Shown here: piece by piece, positions 36,926 through 46,370 of the stretch
Layout: each line of letters begins with the position of its first letter
Numbering within the stretch: position 1 is the first letter of the stretch
NCBI GenBank assembly: GCA_011390275.1
Contig: JAABST010000008.1
Span: 47,294-111,293, forward strand
Direction: 5' to 3'
Length of the DNA stretch: 64,000 bases
Origin: Geitlerinema sp. S16
Lineage (GTDB): Bacteria > Cyanobacteriota > Cyanobacteriia > Cyanobacteriales > Geitlerinemataceae
Made by a program: the position numbers and the translations under genes
Notes under the pieces: model-generated
What the model was told of the DNA's origin: nothing
Database searches by the model: none
Seen by the model: only the letters and a program-made list of their open reading frames with translations

Positions 36926-36985
36926 AAACGTTACGACATAATGGCGTACCTGAGTAGCGCAATCTTCATAGTTTGCAATCTGCAC

Positions 36986-37645
36986 CCATGCCTTTACGGC
37001 ACAAGCTAGACGCTTGGCCGCAGGCTAGTCATGCTACCTGGATTTGAGTTTTTTTGCTTAACTCGAATTCGCTTTAATTCCTGCTGAAAAACGTAATGCT
37101 GGGAATTCTTCAAATTTGCGGGTTCGCCAATCCAGCCCATCCGCCAATCCAGTCAACTATCAACCCGCAACCCTGACGATTCGCCCTGACGATCGAATGA
37201 TTTTCCCCACGATTTATCCAACGATTTTAGCGAGGTGAATAATCACAGCAGGTTTCGCAGTGGACATCCGGGTGTACCGCACAGCGCAAAAATGGCGATC
37301 GCGTTGCGTATTGGCACGCGGAATAGCGATCGAAGCGAACGCTACACTTACGGTGACGCGCCCGATCGCGTTCGAGGCGGCGACGGATACGATCGTGATA
37401 TATCAAGCGAATACGAAACTCGATCGAGGCGTGCATAGATCTATCAAACTACCGAGCGGATGTCTTCATTTTAGGGTGATCTTTCCTTCGGGATTATGAT
37501 CCTGATCGCAAAGTTAACGTGGCACTTCCGCCGACCTATAGGACGGCTGACGAGTTAAACAAGCCAAAAACATTACGAAAACAAAAGCGATCGCCTAGAA
37601 TTTGCTAGATACACGCCCGATCGCGCCATAAATCCACCCGTCACC
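36986..37645. other. Long intergenic region between kinase and helicase genes
   Basis: A 660-base spacer between divergent genes with no convincing gene. Open frames around 37235-37499 on both strands are mutual shadows with atypical composition and no recognisable motif. GCGATCGC-type octamers are frequent from 37300 on. Promoters for both neighbours must lie here, but I could not define them. Confidence 0.5.
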
Positions 37646-39940
37646 ATGCAGCATCGATCGACGATCACCCCTCCTATTCGCGAAGCCGTCGCCGACGATT
37701 CTGCTGCACGTACCTACTCCCTGCGCCCCTACCAACAGCAGATCATCGATCAGGTGTGGCAGTTGTGGTCGTCGCGATCGGCGCAAAAGATTTTGCTGCA
37801 ACTGCCCACGGGCGCGGGCAAAACGGTGGTGTTCGCCTCGATCGCCCATCGCTTCATCGATCGCGGCGCTCCGGTCTTAGTCCTCGCCCACCGCGAAGAG
37901 TTGCTCTTGCAGGCCAAAGAAAAACTCGAAAGCATCACCGGCGATCGCGTGGGTCTGATCAAAGCCGGATACCGTGAAGACCGCGACGCACCGATCCAGG
38001 TCGCCAGCGTCGCCTCCTTACTGAATCGGCAACTGCCCCCAGCCTCGCTGGTTATCGTCGATGAAGCCCACCACTCCACCGCGCTGACCTACACCCAACT
38101 GTTCGAGCAGTTCCCCGACGCGGCGATCCTTGGTGTCACCGCGACACCAGTGCGATCAGATGGTCACGGCTTTCGTGAAATTTACGATCGCCTGGTGGTC
38201 GGCCCCTCGGTGGCATGGCTGATCGAGCAAAATTACCTCAGTCCCTATCGTCTATTTGCCGCGCCGAAAACTGTGGACACCACCGGAGTCGGCAAAATGG
38301 GCGGTGACTATAACCCGCGACAGCTTGCGAAAGCGGTGAATACATCCCTGGTGATGGGCGATTTAATCGACGCCTGGACGCGCTACGCCCACCAGAAAAA
38401 AACGGTGGTGTTTGCGGTGAATGTTGAACACAGCATGGCGATCGCGGCGGCCTATCGCGCCCACGGCATCGCGGCGGAACACCTGGACGGCAGCGTCAAG
38501 GACGCCGATCGCAAGGCGACGATCGAGCGTTTTCGATCGGGGGAAACCCTGGTGTTAACCAACTGCGGTTTATTCTCCGAAGGCTTTGACGTACCGAGCA
38601 TCGAGGCTGTCCAGTGTATTCGCCCCACCAAATCCCTGGCGCTGTGGCTGCAAATCGTGGGGCGCAGCCTGCGACCGAGTCCCGGCAAACCCCAGGCGAT
38701 TGTCATCGACCATACCGAAAACTGGATCGCCCACGGGTTGCCCGATCGCCCCTTTCCCTGGAGTCTTGACGCGATCGAGCCAGAGGGCGATCGTTGGGGC
38801 GTGATGTGTCCCCACTGCCGGACGACGTTTCGACCCGAGGCCGACGCGCAAACACCGGGGAGTTTCGAGTGGTGTCCGCAGCAGCTCGAATTTAAATCGA
38901 TCGCGCATTACATTTGTCCGAGCTGTGATCGACCAATGGCGATGGAACACTGGCACGGCACGGGCGAGCCACCACAGCCGCGCGAAATCGAGGCCGATCG
39001 CGAGGCGGAAATCTGGGAGATTCCGACGGATTGCAATGTGGAGATTTTGGCGGATCTGTTTCGCTTGGTGGGGTTTCAGCGGCAGGTGAAGCGTCACGTG
39101 ACGCTGCAATGGTTGACCGATCGGCTATTGCGATCGCATCAAAATGTCGGATTTCCGGAGCTGCGCGAGTGTGCGCGACTGGCGGGTATGGATGAGCAAT
39201 GGGCGATCAATTGGGCATGGCAGACCATCGCGCAGCGGTGGCCGGAACGTCTGCCCGCGACACCACCGCCAACGCTGCCCCCAGATCCTGAGTCGATCGC
39301 GCCGGTCTCTGACCCAGCGATCGAGCCGCTCGATTCGCCAATCATGCCGCAGAGTGCGATCGTTCCTGTTACGCCTATACCACCAGTGTCACACTACGAA
39401 ATCGTCCGGGCGATCGCCGCTCGTCGTCAGCTTGCGGGGCTGGATAATCCATCCCGGCTCGTCCTCAATCCGAACGACGCCGCCGCCAGCGATGACGACA
39501 TCATCGATCTTGAAATCACTGATCGCGAGCCTGTCGCTCCTGCCTGTCCCCTGCCACAATTGCCACCACTCCAGCCCCACGTCCGACCTAGCACCGCGAT
39601 CGTCCACCCGCCACACTCCACCGTCCCGCACTTCCACAGCGATCGTCCGCACGTCACCGAACACCAGCTACGCGGCCAGCTCGGCACGTGGTACGCCCGC
39701 GTGACGGTCATCCCTGACCCGGCGATCGGCTGTCAGACGCACATCGCTTATCGCGCCCCGGACGGTCGCCCGTTTGATGAGCAGATCGCGGGATACCATC
39801 CCCAGCGTTATTGTCAGGGGGTTGCGGAGCTGGAGCGTCGGTTACGTCCGGCGAAGTCGGGGCGATCGCGGCGGGTTCGGAAGGCGATCGCGGTGTTGGA
39901 TGCGCCGCACAATGATTTTCTCAAGCCGCGCCGCGCTTGA
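37646..39940 (+). CDS. DEAD/DEAH-box SF2 helicase
   Basis: A 764-residue superfamily 2 helicase of the XPB/RecQ-like or type-III-restriction-like DExH group. Motifs seen: LRPYQQQIIDQVW (Q-like), LPTGAGKT (about 52-60), VLAHREELL (Ia), IVDEAHH (II, about 138-144), GVTATPVRSDG (III), LTNCGLFSEGFDVPSIE (V) and LQIVGRSLRP (VI). Zinc-ribbon-like cysteines follow (CPHCRTTF, CPSCDRPM). The C-terminal third is Pro/Ile-rich and ends with a small domain (LGTWYARVTVIPDPAIG...). The role is probably DNA or RNA remodelling or repair; no restriction or defence partner is adjacent. Confidence 0.88.
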   Translation: MQHRSTITPPIREAVADDSAARTYSLRPYQQQIIDQVWQLWSSRSAQKILLQLPTGAGKTVVFASIAHRFIDRGAPVLVLAHREELLLQAKEKLESITGDRVGLIKAGYREDRDAPIQVASVASLLNRQLPPASLVIVDEAHHSTALTYTQLFEQFPDAAILGVTATPVRSDGHGFREIYDRLVVGPSVAWLIEQNYLSPYRLFAAPKTVDTTGVGKMGGDYNPRQLAKAVNTSLVMGDLIDAWTRYAHQKKTVVFAVNVEHSMAIAAAYRAHGIAAEHLDGSVKDADRKATIERFRSGETLVLTNCGLFSEGFDVPSIEAVQCIRPTKSLALWLQIVGRSLRPSPGKPQAIVIDHTENWIAHGLPDRPFPWSLDAIEPEGDRWGVMCPHCRTTFRPEADAQTPGSFEWCPQQLEFKSIAHYICPSCDRPMAMEHWHGTGEPPQPREIEADREAEIWEIPTDCNVEILADLFRLVGFQRQVKRHVTLQWLTDRLLRSHQNVGFPELRECARLAGMDEQWAINWAWQTIAQRWPERLPATPPPTLPPDPESIAPVSDPAIEPLDSPIMPQSAIVPVTPIPPVSHYEIVRAIAARRQLAGLDNPSRLVLNPNDAAASDDDIIDLEITDREPVAPACPLPQLPPLQPHVRPSTAIVHPPHSTVPHFHSDRPHVTEHQLRGQLGTWYARVTVIPDPAIGCQTHIAYRAPDGRPFDEQIAGYHPQRYCQGVAELERRLRPAKSGRSRRVRKAIAVLDAPHNDFLKPRRA

Positions 39941-39960
39941 GGTTGGGGATGCGTTTAAGG

Positions 39961-39982
39961 GGTAGGGTGGGCAATGCCCACC
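39961..39982. repeat. GTAGGGTGGGCAATGCCCACC half palindrome, copy 3
   Basis: Only one arm of the palindrome found complete at 13565 and 33466. It starts about 20 bases after the helicase stop and could form a hairpin by itself (GGTGGGC/GCCCACC). Confidence 0.7.
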
Positions 39983-40004
39983 GCAACAAACTATGAAAGA
40001 GAAA

Positions 40005-40256
40005 TATCCCTCGTTTGTCACTCTCCGATTCGATAACGAATTTGCGTTATTTTAGCCATTTTTTAAATGAGAATGAGAACGAAAGAATAAGGGTTTTAGC
40101 CGTTCTTTTTGAAGAGTAACAAAAGAGGGATATCCCTCTTTTGTTACTTTCCCATTTAATAACGAGTTTGCGTTACCTCAGCCATTTTCTAAATGAGAAT
40201 GAGAACGAAAGAATAAGGGTTTTAGCCGTTCTTTTTGAAGAGTAACAAAAGAGGGA
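40005..40256. repeat. 126-bp element in two tandem copies with 17-bp terminal inverted repeats
   Basis: Units at 40005-40130 and 40131-40256 are highly similar; the second halves are identical apart from one or two bases. Each unit starts TATCCCTC(T/G)TTTGT and ends with the inverse ACAAAAGAGGGATA. At the join this creates a 32-base perfect palindrome (40117-40148). No protein is encoded. A long RNA or DNA hairpin is expected. I recognise no known IS or ncRNA family. Confidence 0.85.
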
Positions 40257-40350
40257 TAGCAAAAAAATTGAGAGTACTGAACGGATTCGTTGGCGTAGCC
40301 TTTATCGCCCCGCATAACGCCTTAAACTCTGCTCCCGATAACTGTTCCAT
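40222..40350 (-). pseudogene. Possible fragment starting MEQLSGAEFKALCGAI
   Basis: A 42-codon frame on the complement starts MEQLSGAEFKALCGAIKATP, which is reminiscent of the beginning of effector-associated domain 1 proteins, then runs into repeat-derived sequence (GGCTACGCCAACGA motif and the 126-bp repeat). If real it is a gene start cut off by a repeat insertion. The match is short and from memory. The rest of the spacer to 40613 shows nothing recognised. Confidence 0.2.
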
Positions 40351-40613
40351 AGCTCGCCAAACCCATCACGCCGGAGAAACCCGACTTTTACGATAGCGCC
40401 TCACGGTATCCCAAACCGTTCACGGATCGCCACTTCTTCGCGACCAATGCCCTATATCAACTCCCTCAACGGCCAACCCCCAACAAAAAACCGGCCTAGA
40501 ATATTCCTAAAAGCAACCCAGACCCCACAAAAAAACATCGCACTCGTGAACCCAAAGCGAATATGCGATCGCCCCAAAACTATCGATAACGTCACGATCG
40601 CGGATAGCGAATC

Positions 40614-41177
40614 ATGGTACAAACCCCAATCAAATCCCTTTCCCTAGCCGAATTCCTCGCACTACCCGAAACGCGACCCGCGAGCGAATATATCGACGGT
40701 AAAATTACCCAAAAACCCATGCCTCAAGGAAAGCACAGCTCAATTCAGACCGAATTAGCTGCGCTGCTGAACCTGAGCTTGCGGCGACCCAAAATCGCGC
40801 GGGCATTCTCCGAACTGCGCTGTACCTTTGGCGATCGGTCGATCATTCCGGATATCTCGGTGTTCACCTGGTCGCGTATTTTGCGGGATCAGGATGGTGA
40901 AATTGCGAACACGTTTGACGGTGCGCCAGATTGGACGATCGAAATTCTGTCACCGGGTCAAAGTCAGACGAAAGTCACCAAAAATATTTTGTTTTGTTTG
41001 GATCATGGGTCTGAATTGGGATGGCTGATCGACCCAGAAGAAAAAACGGTTTTGGTTTATTTGCCGCAACAACAAACGCTCATTTTTGACGATCCAGATC
41101 GACTGCTGCCGTTGCCACCATTTGCGGGAGAACTCTCGTTAACCGTAAATGACATATTTTCATTGCTGTTTGACTAA
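40614..41177 (+). CDS. Uma2 family protein (DUF820, PD-(D/E)XK nuclease fold)
   Basis: A 187-residue member of the Uma2/DUF820 family, greatly expanded in cyanobacteria. Seen are LSLAEFLALPETRPASEYIDG, the conserved ELRCTFGDRSIIPDISVFTW, PDWTIEILSPGQSQTKVTKNI with the predicted nuclease acidic residues, and GWLIDPEEKTVLVYLP. Members have a restriction-endonuclease-like fold. A nuclease role is inferred, and their biological function and mobility are unclear. It lies just after a repeat-rich spacer and is convergent with the ubiA-like gene. Confidence 0.88.
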   Translation: MVQTPIKSLSLAEFLALPETRPASEYIDGKITQKPMPQGKHSSIQTELAALLNLSLRRPKIARAFSELRCTFGDRSIIPDISVFTWSRILRDQDGEIANTFDGAPDWTIEILSPGQSQTKVTKNILFCLDHGSELGWLIDPEEKTVLVYLPQQQTLIFDDPDRLLPLPPFAGELSLTVNDIFSLLFD

Positions 41178-41206
41178 GTCTTAACTGGAGTATGACGGCT
41201 CCGAGA

Positions 41207-42106
41207 CTAAATCCAATAATGCCCGATCGCACCCAACAAAATCACAAACCCCAACCAAACATTCTGCCCAAAAAGCTGACCGTACTCCGATCGTGCCAAC
41301 ACCGATCGCGTCAACACCCAACACTGCCAGCCCCAACCGATCACCGCGATCGCCAACCCCAACCAAAATACCCCGCCCAACTCCAATAACATACCCACCT
41401 GAACGAAACACAACACCGTCCCCGCAAAAAACACCGCGATCGCATTCACCACCTGCGACCCAAAAAATAACGCACTCGAATTCACCCCAATCCGCCGATC
41501 ATCCTCCCGATCGGCCATCGCATAAATCGTATCGAACCCCAACGTCCATAATACCGTCGCGCCCCACAGCCACCACGTCGCCACCACCAGCGACCCCGTC
41601 ACCGCACTCCAGCAAATCAACACCGCAAACCCCCAAGCGATCGATAACACCAGTTGCGGCACGGGAAACACTCGTTTCGCCAGCGGATAACAAACAATCA
41701 CCGGGACAGCGACGACGCAGAGCCAGAAACTGAGGGGATAGAGCCGATAGAGATAGGTCGCCAACACCGCCGCTAAGGTCAGCGTCCCGAGAAACACCGC
41801 AATTCCGATCGATACCGACAGCTTGCGCGACGCCAGTGGACGCAGCTTTGTCCGCTCCACCTGCGGATCAATATCGCGATCCCATAAGTCGTTAATCACG
41901 CAGCCTGCCGCACTGGTGGCGAATGCGCCGAAGACGATCGTCACGATCAAACCGATCGCCGGTCGTCCCTCCGCTGCGAGAAACGCCGCCCACAGCGCCG
42001 GGACGATCAAAATCAACCGACCAGCGGGCTTATCCCAGCGCAATAGGCGGGCGATCGCTTTCCAGGTCGGTTCAGGCGTGGATTGGATGGGAGTTGATTC
42101 GGGCAT
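41207..42106 (-). CDS. ubiA: UbiA-family prenyltransferase, probable 4-hydroxybenzoate solanesyltransferase
   Basis: A 299-residue integral membrane prenyltransferase with about eight to nine helices. The two aspartate-rich motifs are NDLWDRDIDPQVERTKLRPL and YAMADREDDRRIGVNS, with DKPAGRLILIVPALWAAFL at the N terminus. That pattern fits 4-hydroxybenzoate polyprenyltransferase, which in cyanobacteria starts plastoquinone head-group synthesis. Homogentisate or chlorophyll prenyltransferases of the same superfamily carry different motif details. It is convergent with the Uma2 gene (29-base gap). Confidence 0.9.
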   Translation of the reverse strand: MPESTPIQSTPEPTWKAIARLLRWDKPAGRLILIVPALWAAFLAAEGRPAIGLIVTIVFGAFATSAAGCVINDLWDRDIDPQVERTKLRPLASRKLSVSIGIAVFLGTLTLAAVLATYLYRLYPLSFWLCVVAVPVIVCYPLAKRVFPVPQLVLSIAWGFAVLICWSAVTGSLVVATWWLWGATVLWTLGFDTIYAMADREDDRRIGVNSSALFFGSQVVNAIAVFFAGTVLCFVQVGMLLELGGVFWLGLAIAVIGWGWQCWVLTRSVLARSEYGQLFGQNVWLGFVILLGAIGHYWI

Positions 42107-42294
42107 GATCGCGTCGGGGCGTCACGGCAATGCGCCCGTGGTGTGGTGTAACGGTGAATCAACTGTAAACGAATGTTGAAGCGCGATCACAATCAAACTC
42201 GCTCCCCCCAAAAAAACAAACCAAAACAAACTAAAACAACCTCAAAACAAAAACAGGGCAGATCCAACACATTGAACCTGTCCTGCTTTGGGTT

Positions 42295-42412
42295 ATACGA
42301 AATCCGCTTGTGTATAAGCCTGGATCATCGCTCTGGGTGGACACCGCACTTCGACTCCGCTCAGTGCTCATAAGCATTTTTGATTTTGCCCATACAGAAC
42401 CGGATTTCGTAT
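42295..42412. mobile_element. Short element with 12-bp perfect inverted ends (ATACGAAATCCG)
   Basis: ATACGAAATCCG at 42295-42306 is inverted at 42401-42412. The 118-bp interval contains the CGACTCCGCTCAGTGCTC motif shared with 33667-33684 and no gene. Together with an A-rich stretch before it and the argG hairpin, it fills the 362-base ubiA/argG spacer. Confidence 0.5.
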
Positions 42413-42413
42413 T

Positions 42414-42446
42414 AGAAGTCGAACTTTTTCAAGAAATTCGACTTCT
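42414..42446 (-). terminator. Hairpin downstream of argG
   Basis: Perfect 10-bp arms AGAAGTCGAA (42414-42423) and TTCGACTTCT (42437-42446), 23 bases past the argG stop. No strong T tract follows, so it is an RNA-stabilising or weak terminator hairpin. Confidence 0.5.
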
Positions 42447-42468
42447 GGATATCGCGGTCTTGTGAGAC

Positions 42469-43671
42469 TTAACCGCGCAGTTTTTCCGACCAAACGCGTG
42501 TCGGCAGACCCCAAACGTAGATGAAGCCCTCCGCTGCTTTGTGGTCGAATTTGTCATCCGCACCGTAGGTCGAAAGCTCTTCGGTGATTAGTGTGTTCGC
42601 TGATTTACGACCAACGATCGTCATTGTCCCTTTGAACAGCTTGACGCGCACCGTACCGCTGACGCGGGTTTGGGTTTCCTTGATGAAGGCATCGAGCGCT
42701 TGTTTCAGCGGGTTGAACCACAGACCGTTGTAAACCATTTGGCTGTAGGTTTCTTCGATGCCGCGCTTGTAGTGCGACACGTCTTTGGTCAGGGTCAGGC
42801 TTTCGATGTCGCGGTGGGCGTGAATCAGTGCCAGCAGTGCCGGAGCTTCGTAGATTTCGCGCGATTTGATGCCGACGAGACGGTTTTCGACCATGTCGAT
42901 GCGGCCATAACCGTGGCGACCAACGATCGCATTCAGTTGGGTCACCAGCTCAACCGGAGCGAGCGCCGTACCATCGAGCGACACGGGCAGACCGGCCTCG
43001 AAGCCGATTTCGACATACTCGGGCGTGTCCGGCGTGTCAGCGATCGCCGAGGTCATCGCGTAGATTTCTTCCGGCGGTTCGTTCCAGGGATCTTCGAGCG
43101 GGCCTGCTTCGACGCTGCGACCGAGCAAGTTACGGTCGATGCTGAACGGCGATGACTTTTTAACGGGCGACGGGATACCGAACTTTTCACCGTAGGCGAT
43201 CGTCTCTTCGCGGCTCATACCCCATTCCCGCGCCGGGGTTAGGACTTTGATGTTGGGGTTGAGACCGGCGATCGCCACGTCGAAACGCACCTGGTCGTTG
43301 CCTTTACCCGTACAACCGTGGGCGACCGCATCCGCGCCGTATTCCTCAGCGGCTTCTACCAGCTTCTTGGCAATCAGCGGACGAGCCAGCGCCGTCGAGA
43401 GCGGATAGCGGTTTTCGTAGAGTGCGTTGGCTTGAATCGCCGGGAACGCATAATCTTCGATGAATTCCTTCGTCACGTCCGCCACAAGGGAAATGCTCGC
43501 ACCGGAATCGAGCGCCTTTTGCTTGATCGGGCCTAGCTCTTCGCCCTGTCCAAGGTCGGCGGCCAAGGTAATAATTTCTTCAACGCCCCACTCTTCTTTG
43601 AGGTAGGGAATACAAACCGAGGTATCGACCCCGCCGGAGTAGGCGAGAATGGCTTTTTTTGCGCGGCCCAT
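42469..43671 (-). CDS. argG: Argininosuccinate synthase
   Basis: ArgG joins citrulline and aspartate using ATP in arginine synthesis. From ATG 43671 ([20 protein letters not shown]) the product is 400 residues, the normal length. The N-type ATP pyrophosphatase loop is AYSGGVDTS; also seen are [36 protein letters not shown] and [19 protein letters not shown]. The frame is open for 20 more codons upstream, but GGAG about 12 bases before the chosen ATG and the family N terminus favour it. A hairpin follows the stop. Confidence 0.97.
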   Translation of the reverse strand: MGRAKKAILAYSGGVDTSVCIPYLKEEWGVEEIITLAADLGQGEELGPIKQKALDSGASISLVADVTKEFIEDYAFPAIQANALYENRYPLSTALARPLIAKKLVEAAEEYGADAVAHGCTGKGNDQVRFDVAIAGLNPNIKVLTPAREWGMSREETIAYGEKFGIPSPVKKSSPFSIDRNLLGRSVEAGPLEDPWNEPPEEIYAMTSAIADTPDTPEYVEIGFEAGLPVSLDGTALAPVELVTQLNAIVGRHGYGRIDMVENRLVGIKSREIYEAPALLALIHAHRDIESLTLTKDVSHYKRGIEETYSQMVYNGLWFNPLKQALDAFIKETQTRVSGTVRVKLFKGTMTIVGRKSANTLITEELSTYGADDKFDHKAAEGFIYVWGLPTRVWSEKLRG

Positions 43672-43847
43672 GACGATGGTTTCTCCAGAGAACAAACGAA
43701 TGCTTATTATGTAACAGTTTGTGGCATACAAAACGACTCGATCATTGCAGATTTTTGATCGCGCAAGTGCTTACTTGGTGGGACTTTGGCGCGATCGGGT
43801 TGCGATTGCGTCAGGGAATGCTAACGCACCGCCTCAAGTAGAAATCG

Positions 43848-45152
43848 TTATTTCACAACACGATCGGATGGATTCGCTGGATTTGAGGCGGATTGAAGCG
43901 ATGGTGCATCGACGTTGCGTGAGTGTCGGCGCTGCTGCGATCGCAAATAAAGCCGACCGAGTAGGTAAAGCGCGACGATCATTCCCAGACTCGACACGGC
44001 CAGCAGTAGCCAGTAATTAATGGCAAAACTCGCACCGGCATCGATCGCCATCCCGCCCAGCGGCGGTCCGATCGCGTAGCCCAGCGCCCAGCACAGGGAA
44101 TTGAGCGAAAGATAAATCCCGCGCAGTTCGTTTGGAGCCAGCAGCGCCACAAACGCCGAGGCCGACGGCGTATAGGAAACGATCGCGATCGCGAACAGCG
44201 TCAGACCCACAATCCCGATCGCCAGCGGTGAGACGTGCAGCACACTCAGCCCCCACAAACTGACAAACCCGACGCACCAGACCACCGCTGACAGACTCAG
44301 CGCCCGCACGTGATCGAGGGATTTCATCGCCCGTGATACGGGGATTTGCAGCACGGCGCAGAGGATAATGTGGCCGGTGAATAACGCGCCGATCGCCTCG
44401 GTGGGAAACGGCACGCCGGACACGGCGGTAACGACGTTGTTGAGGTAGAGCGGTAGGGTGGCTTGAACCTGGGAGACGTAGACCGTGAAGCCGACGTTAA
44501 TCGCGAGGTAGAGCAAGAGGACGCGATCGCCGAGCGCTTTGAACCAGCGCCGTACGGGATTTTCGGAGGTGTCATCGAGGCGGATGCGGGCGATATGGGG
44601 CAGGGCGATCGCCGCGATGATGGTAAAAACAAGGTAGGACACGCCATCGACTACGAACAGCACTTGATAGGCGCGATCGATCGAAACCAGGGCGCTCCCG
44701 GCAATCACCCCCACACCGATGCCCAGGTTATCGGCAAACCGCGCCAACGTATAAGCGTCGCGGTGTTGATCGAACTGAGCCGTGGCGGCGATCGTTGCTT
44801 CTGACGCAGGCCAATAAATGCCCAGCCCAGCCCCGGCGAAGACTTGACCGAGAAGCAGCGAGGTGAAATCGTGGGTCGTAGCCAGCAAAAATGCGCCGAT
44901 CGCCGAGATGATGCCTGATATCAGCAGCGTCCGTTTTGCGCCCCAATGGGAATCGCAGAGCGATCCGCTGAGAATACGGGCAAAAATCCCGACGATCGAA
45001 GCCGCACCGACGGAAACTCCCACATTGGTCGCAGTCAGACCGATTTGGTTAACGAAGACGATCGGGCCATAAAACACGGTGAAGCCCGTGCCGATTTCCG
45101 AGAGGAAGCGCCCCGTACTGAGAATCCAGACGGGTTTGGGGAGTTGGAGCAT
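43848..45152 (-). CDS. Major facilitator superfamily transporter
   Basis: A 434-residue MFS carrier with about twelve hydrophobic helices. It shows the helix 2-3 loop GSLCDSHWGAKRTLLISG in the place of the MFS signature and ends in a basic, polar cytoplasmic tail (LRSQQRRHSRNVDAPS). Helix 1 starts right after WILSTGRFLSEIGTGFTVFYGP. Substrate cannot be assigned; drug/metabolite efflux families fit best. It is upstream of argG on the same strand with a 176-base gap. Confidence 0.85.
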   Translation of the reverse strand: MLQLPKPVWILSTGRFLSEIGTGFTVFYGPIVFVNQIGLTATNVGVSVGAASIVGIFARILSGSLCDSHWGAKRTLLISGIISAIGAFLLATTHDFTSLLLGQVFAGAGLGIYWPASEATIAATAQFDQHRDAYTLARFADNLGIGVGVIAGSALVSIDRAYQVLFVVDGVSYLVFTIIAAIALPHIARIRLDDTSENPVRRWFKALGDRVLLLYLAINVGFTVYVSQVQATLPLYLNNVVTAVSGVPFPTEAIGALFTGHIILCAVLQIPVSRAMKSLDHVRALSLSAVVWCVGFVSLWGLSVLHVSPLAIGIVGLTLFAIAIVSYTPSASAFVALLAPNELRGIYLSLNSLCWALGYAIGPPLGGMAIDAGASFAINYWLLLAVSSLGMIVALYLLGRLYLRSQQRRHSRNVDAPSLQSASNPANPSDRVVK

Positions 45153-45377
45153 GGGAGGGTGTAGTGAGAAACGAGGGTCTTATTTTGGATGATGTCGCCT
45201 AGCTTAAGCGGCGATGGAGCCTCTCTCTCGCTGTAATCATCACGACCCACACAGGATCATGATGGAATCCAATTGTATTCACGCTTAACTGACTCATAAA
45301 CCCTTCGATCTATCGTGGGTTTATGGCTGTGAGTCGTTCGTTAAATGTTTGTTAAATTCTGATTAACTCTATTGTCT

Positions 45378-46247
45378 ATGCTGCCGTTTTTCCGCTTTCC
45401 TGATCGCCGCACTGCCGTGATGATCGCCTCCATATTGGGTCTGCTCGCCGGTACGATCGTCCCAGCGTCACCGGGAGACCGCGATCGCCTTGGTGGCATA
45501 ACTCTTGAGGGCGTAACACTGAGTCCGATCGCCAATGCCGTTGAAGGTCACCAACTAGAACAGAGCGCCCAAACCTGGTTAACCGCCGGTCGTGACGCGT
45601 TTGCACAGGGACACTATGCCGACGCGATCGACGCCTTTAGCCAAGCGATCAACCGTCAGCCCGATTTGGCGATCGCCCACTACAATCGCGGCGTCGCCCA
45701 TTTTGTTCTACAGCGCTACGACGCCGCCCTCGCCGATTACAGCCAAACCATCCGCCTCGATCCGGACTACACCCAGGCGTACGTCAATCGCGGCAATCTC
45801 CACAGCCAAAACGGTAACGCCGAAGCCGCCCTCGACGATTACACCACCGCGATCGAGCTTGATCCCACCGCGATCGAAGCCCACTACAATCTCGCCCTCA
45901 CCCAAGCCTCACTCCAACACTGGGACGCGGCTCGCGAGGGCTACGATCGCACCCTCGATCTACTTCCCGAGAACTCACCGCGTGCTATCCCCGTCTACCT
46001 AAATCGCGGCTCGCTCAACCTCGAAACCGGCCAACCTCAGGCCGCGATCGAGGATAGTCGTGCGATCCTGGCGATCGATCCTGAAAACGCGCCCGCCTTT
46101 GGCAATCTTGGCTTTGCCTACGCCATGATCGGCGATTTGGATCAAGCAAAAGCAGCCTTAAACTCTGCCGCGATGCTCTTCGATCAAGACGGTTTTGGCA
46201 GCGACGCGGCTCGTGTTCGCACCTTGATCGAGGCTATCTCAGAATAA
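45378..46247 (+). CDS. Tetratricopeptide repeat protein, exported
   Basis: About 289 residues. A signal-peptide-like N terminus (RTAVMIASILGLLAGTIVPASPG) precedes at least five TPR units from about residue 65: GRDAFAQGHYADAIDAFSQAI, NRQPDLAIAHYNRGVAHFVLQ, LDPDYTQAYVNRGNLHSQNG, LDPTAIEAHYNLALTQASLQ and IDPENAPAFGNLGFAYAMIG. TPRs mediate protein-protein contacts; the periplasmic or thylakoid-lumen partner is unknown. The frame begins at a TTG two codons earlier, but the ATG at 45378 is preferred. Confidence 0.82.
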   Translation: MLPFFRFPDRRTAVMIASILGLLAGTIVPASPGDRDRLGGITLEGVTLSPIANAVEGHQLEQSAQTWLTAGRDAFAQGHYADAIDAFSQAINRQPDLAIAHYNRGVAHFVLQRYDAALADYSQTIRLDPDYTQAYVNRGNLHSQNGNAEAALDDYTTAIELDPTAIEAHYNLALTQASLQHWDAAREGYDRTLDLLPENSPRAIPVYLNRGSLNLETGQPQAAIEDSRAILAIDPENAPAFGNLGFAYAMIGDLDQAKAALNSAAMLFDQDGFGSDAARVRTLIEAISE

Positions 46248-46275
46248 TGAGAACCATCATCGCTATGGCTAAAAC

Positions 46276-46321
46276 AGGGCTTACGCAGAAGTCCGACTTC
46301 TAACCGACTTGGCGTAAGTCC
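46276..46321. repeat. Dispersed GACTTCTAACC/GCGTAAGTCC repeat, copy 3 (near palindrome)
   Basis: AGGGCTTACGC at the start pairs with GCGTAAGTCCT at the end; the centre contains GACTTCTAACC as in copies at 11024 and 33436. It lies between the TPR and SFPD-repeat genes and could act as a terminator hairpin. Confidence 0.65.
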
Positions 46322-46370
46322 TACAACAGTGAAACCACTCACCTAGACCCATCCGACACCCATCCAACCT

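Noticed and set aside
37235..37499. Small frames in the kinase/helicase spacer
   Set aside because: Overlapping frames on both strands, no ribosome site, no conserved motif; more likely non-coding.
40447..40647. 66-residue frame before the Uma2 gene
   Set aside because: Low-complexity Pro/Asn/Lys composition and overlap with the Uma2 start in another frame.
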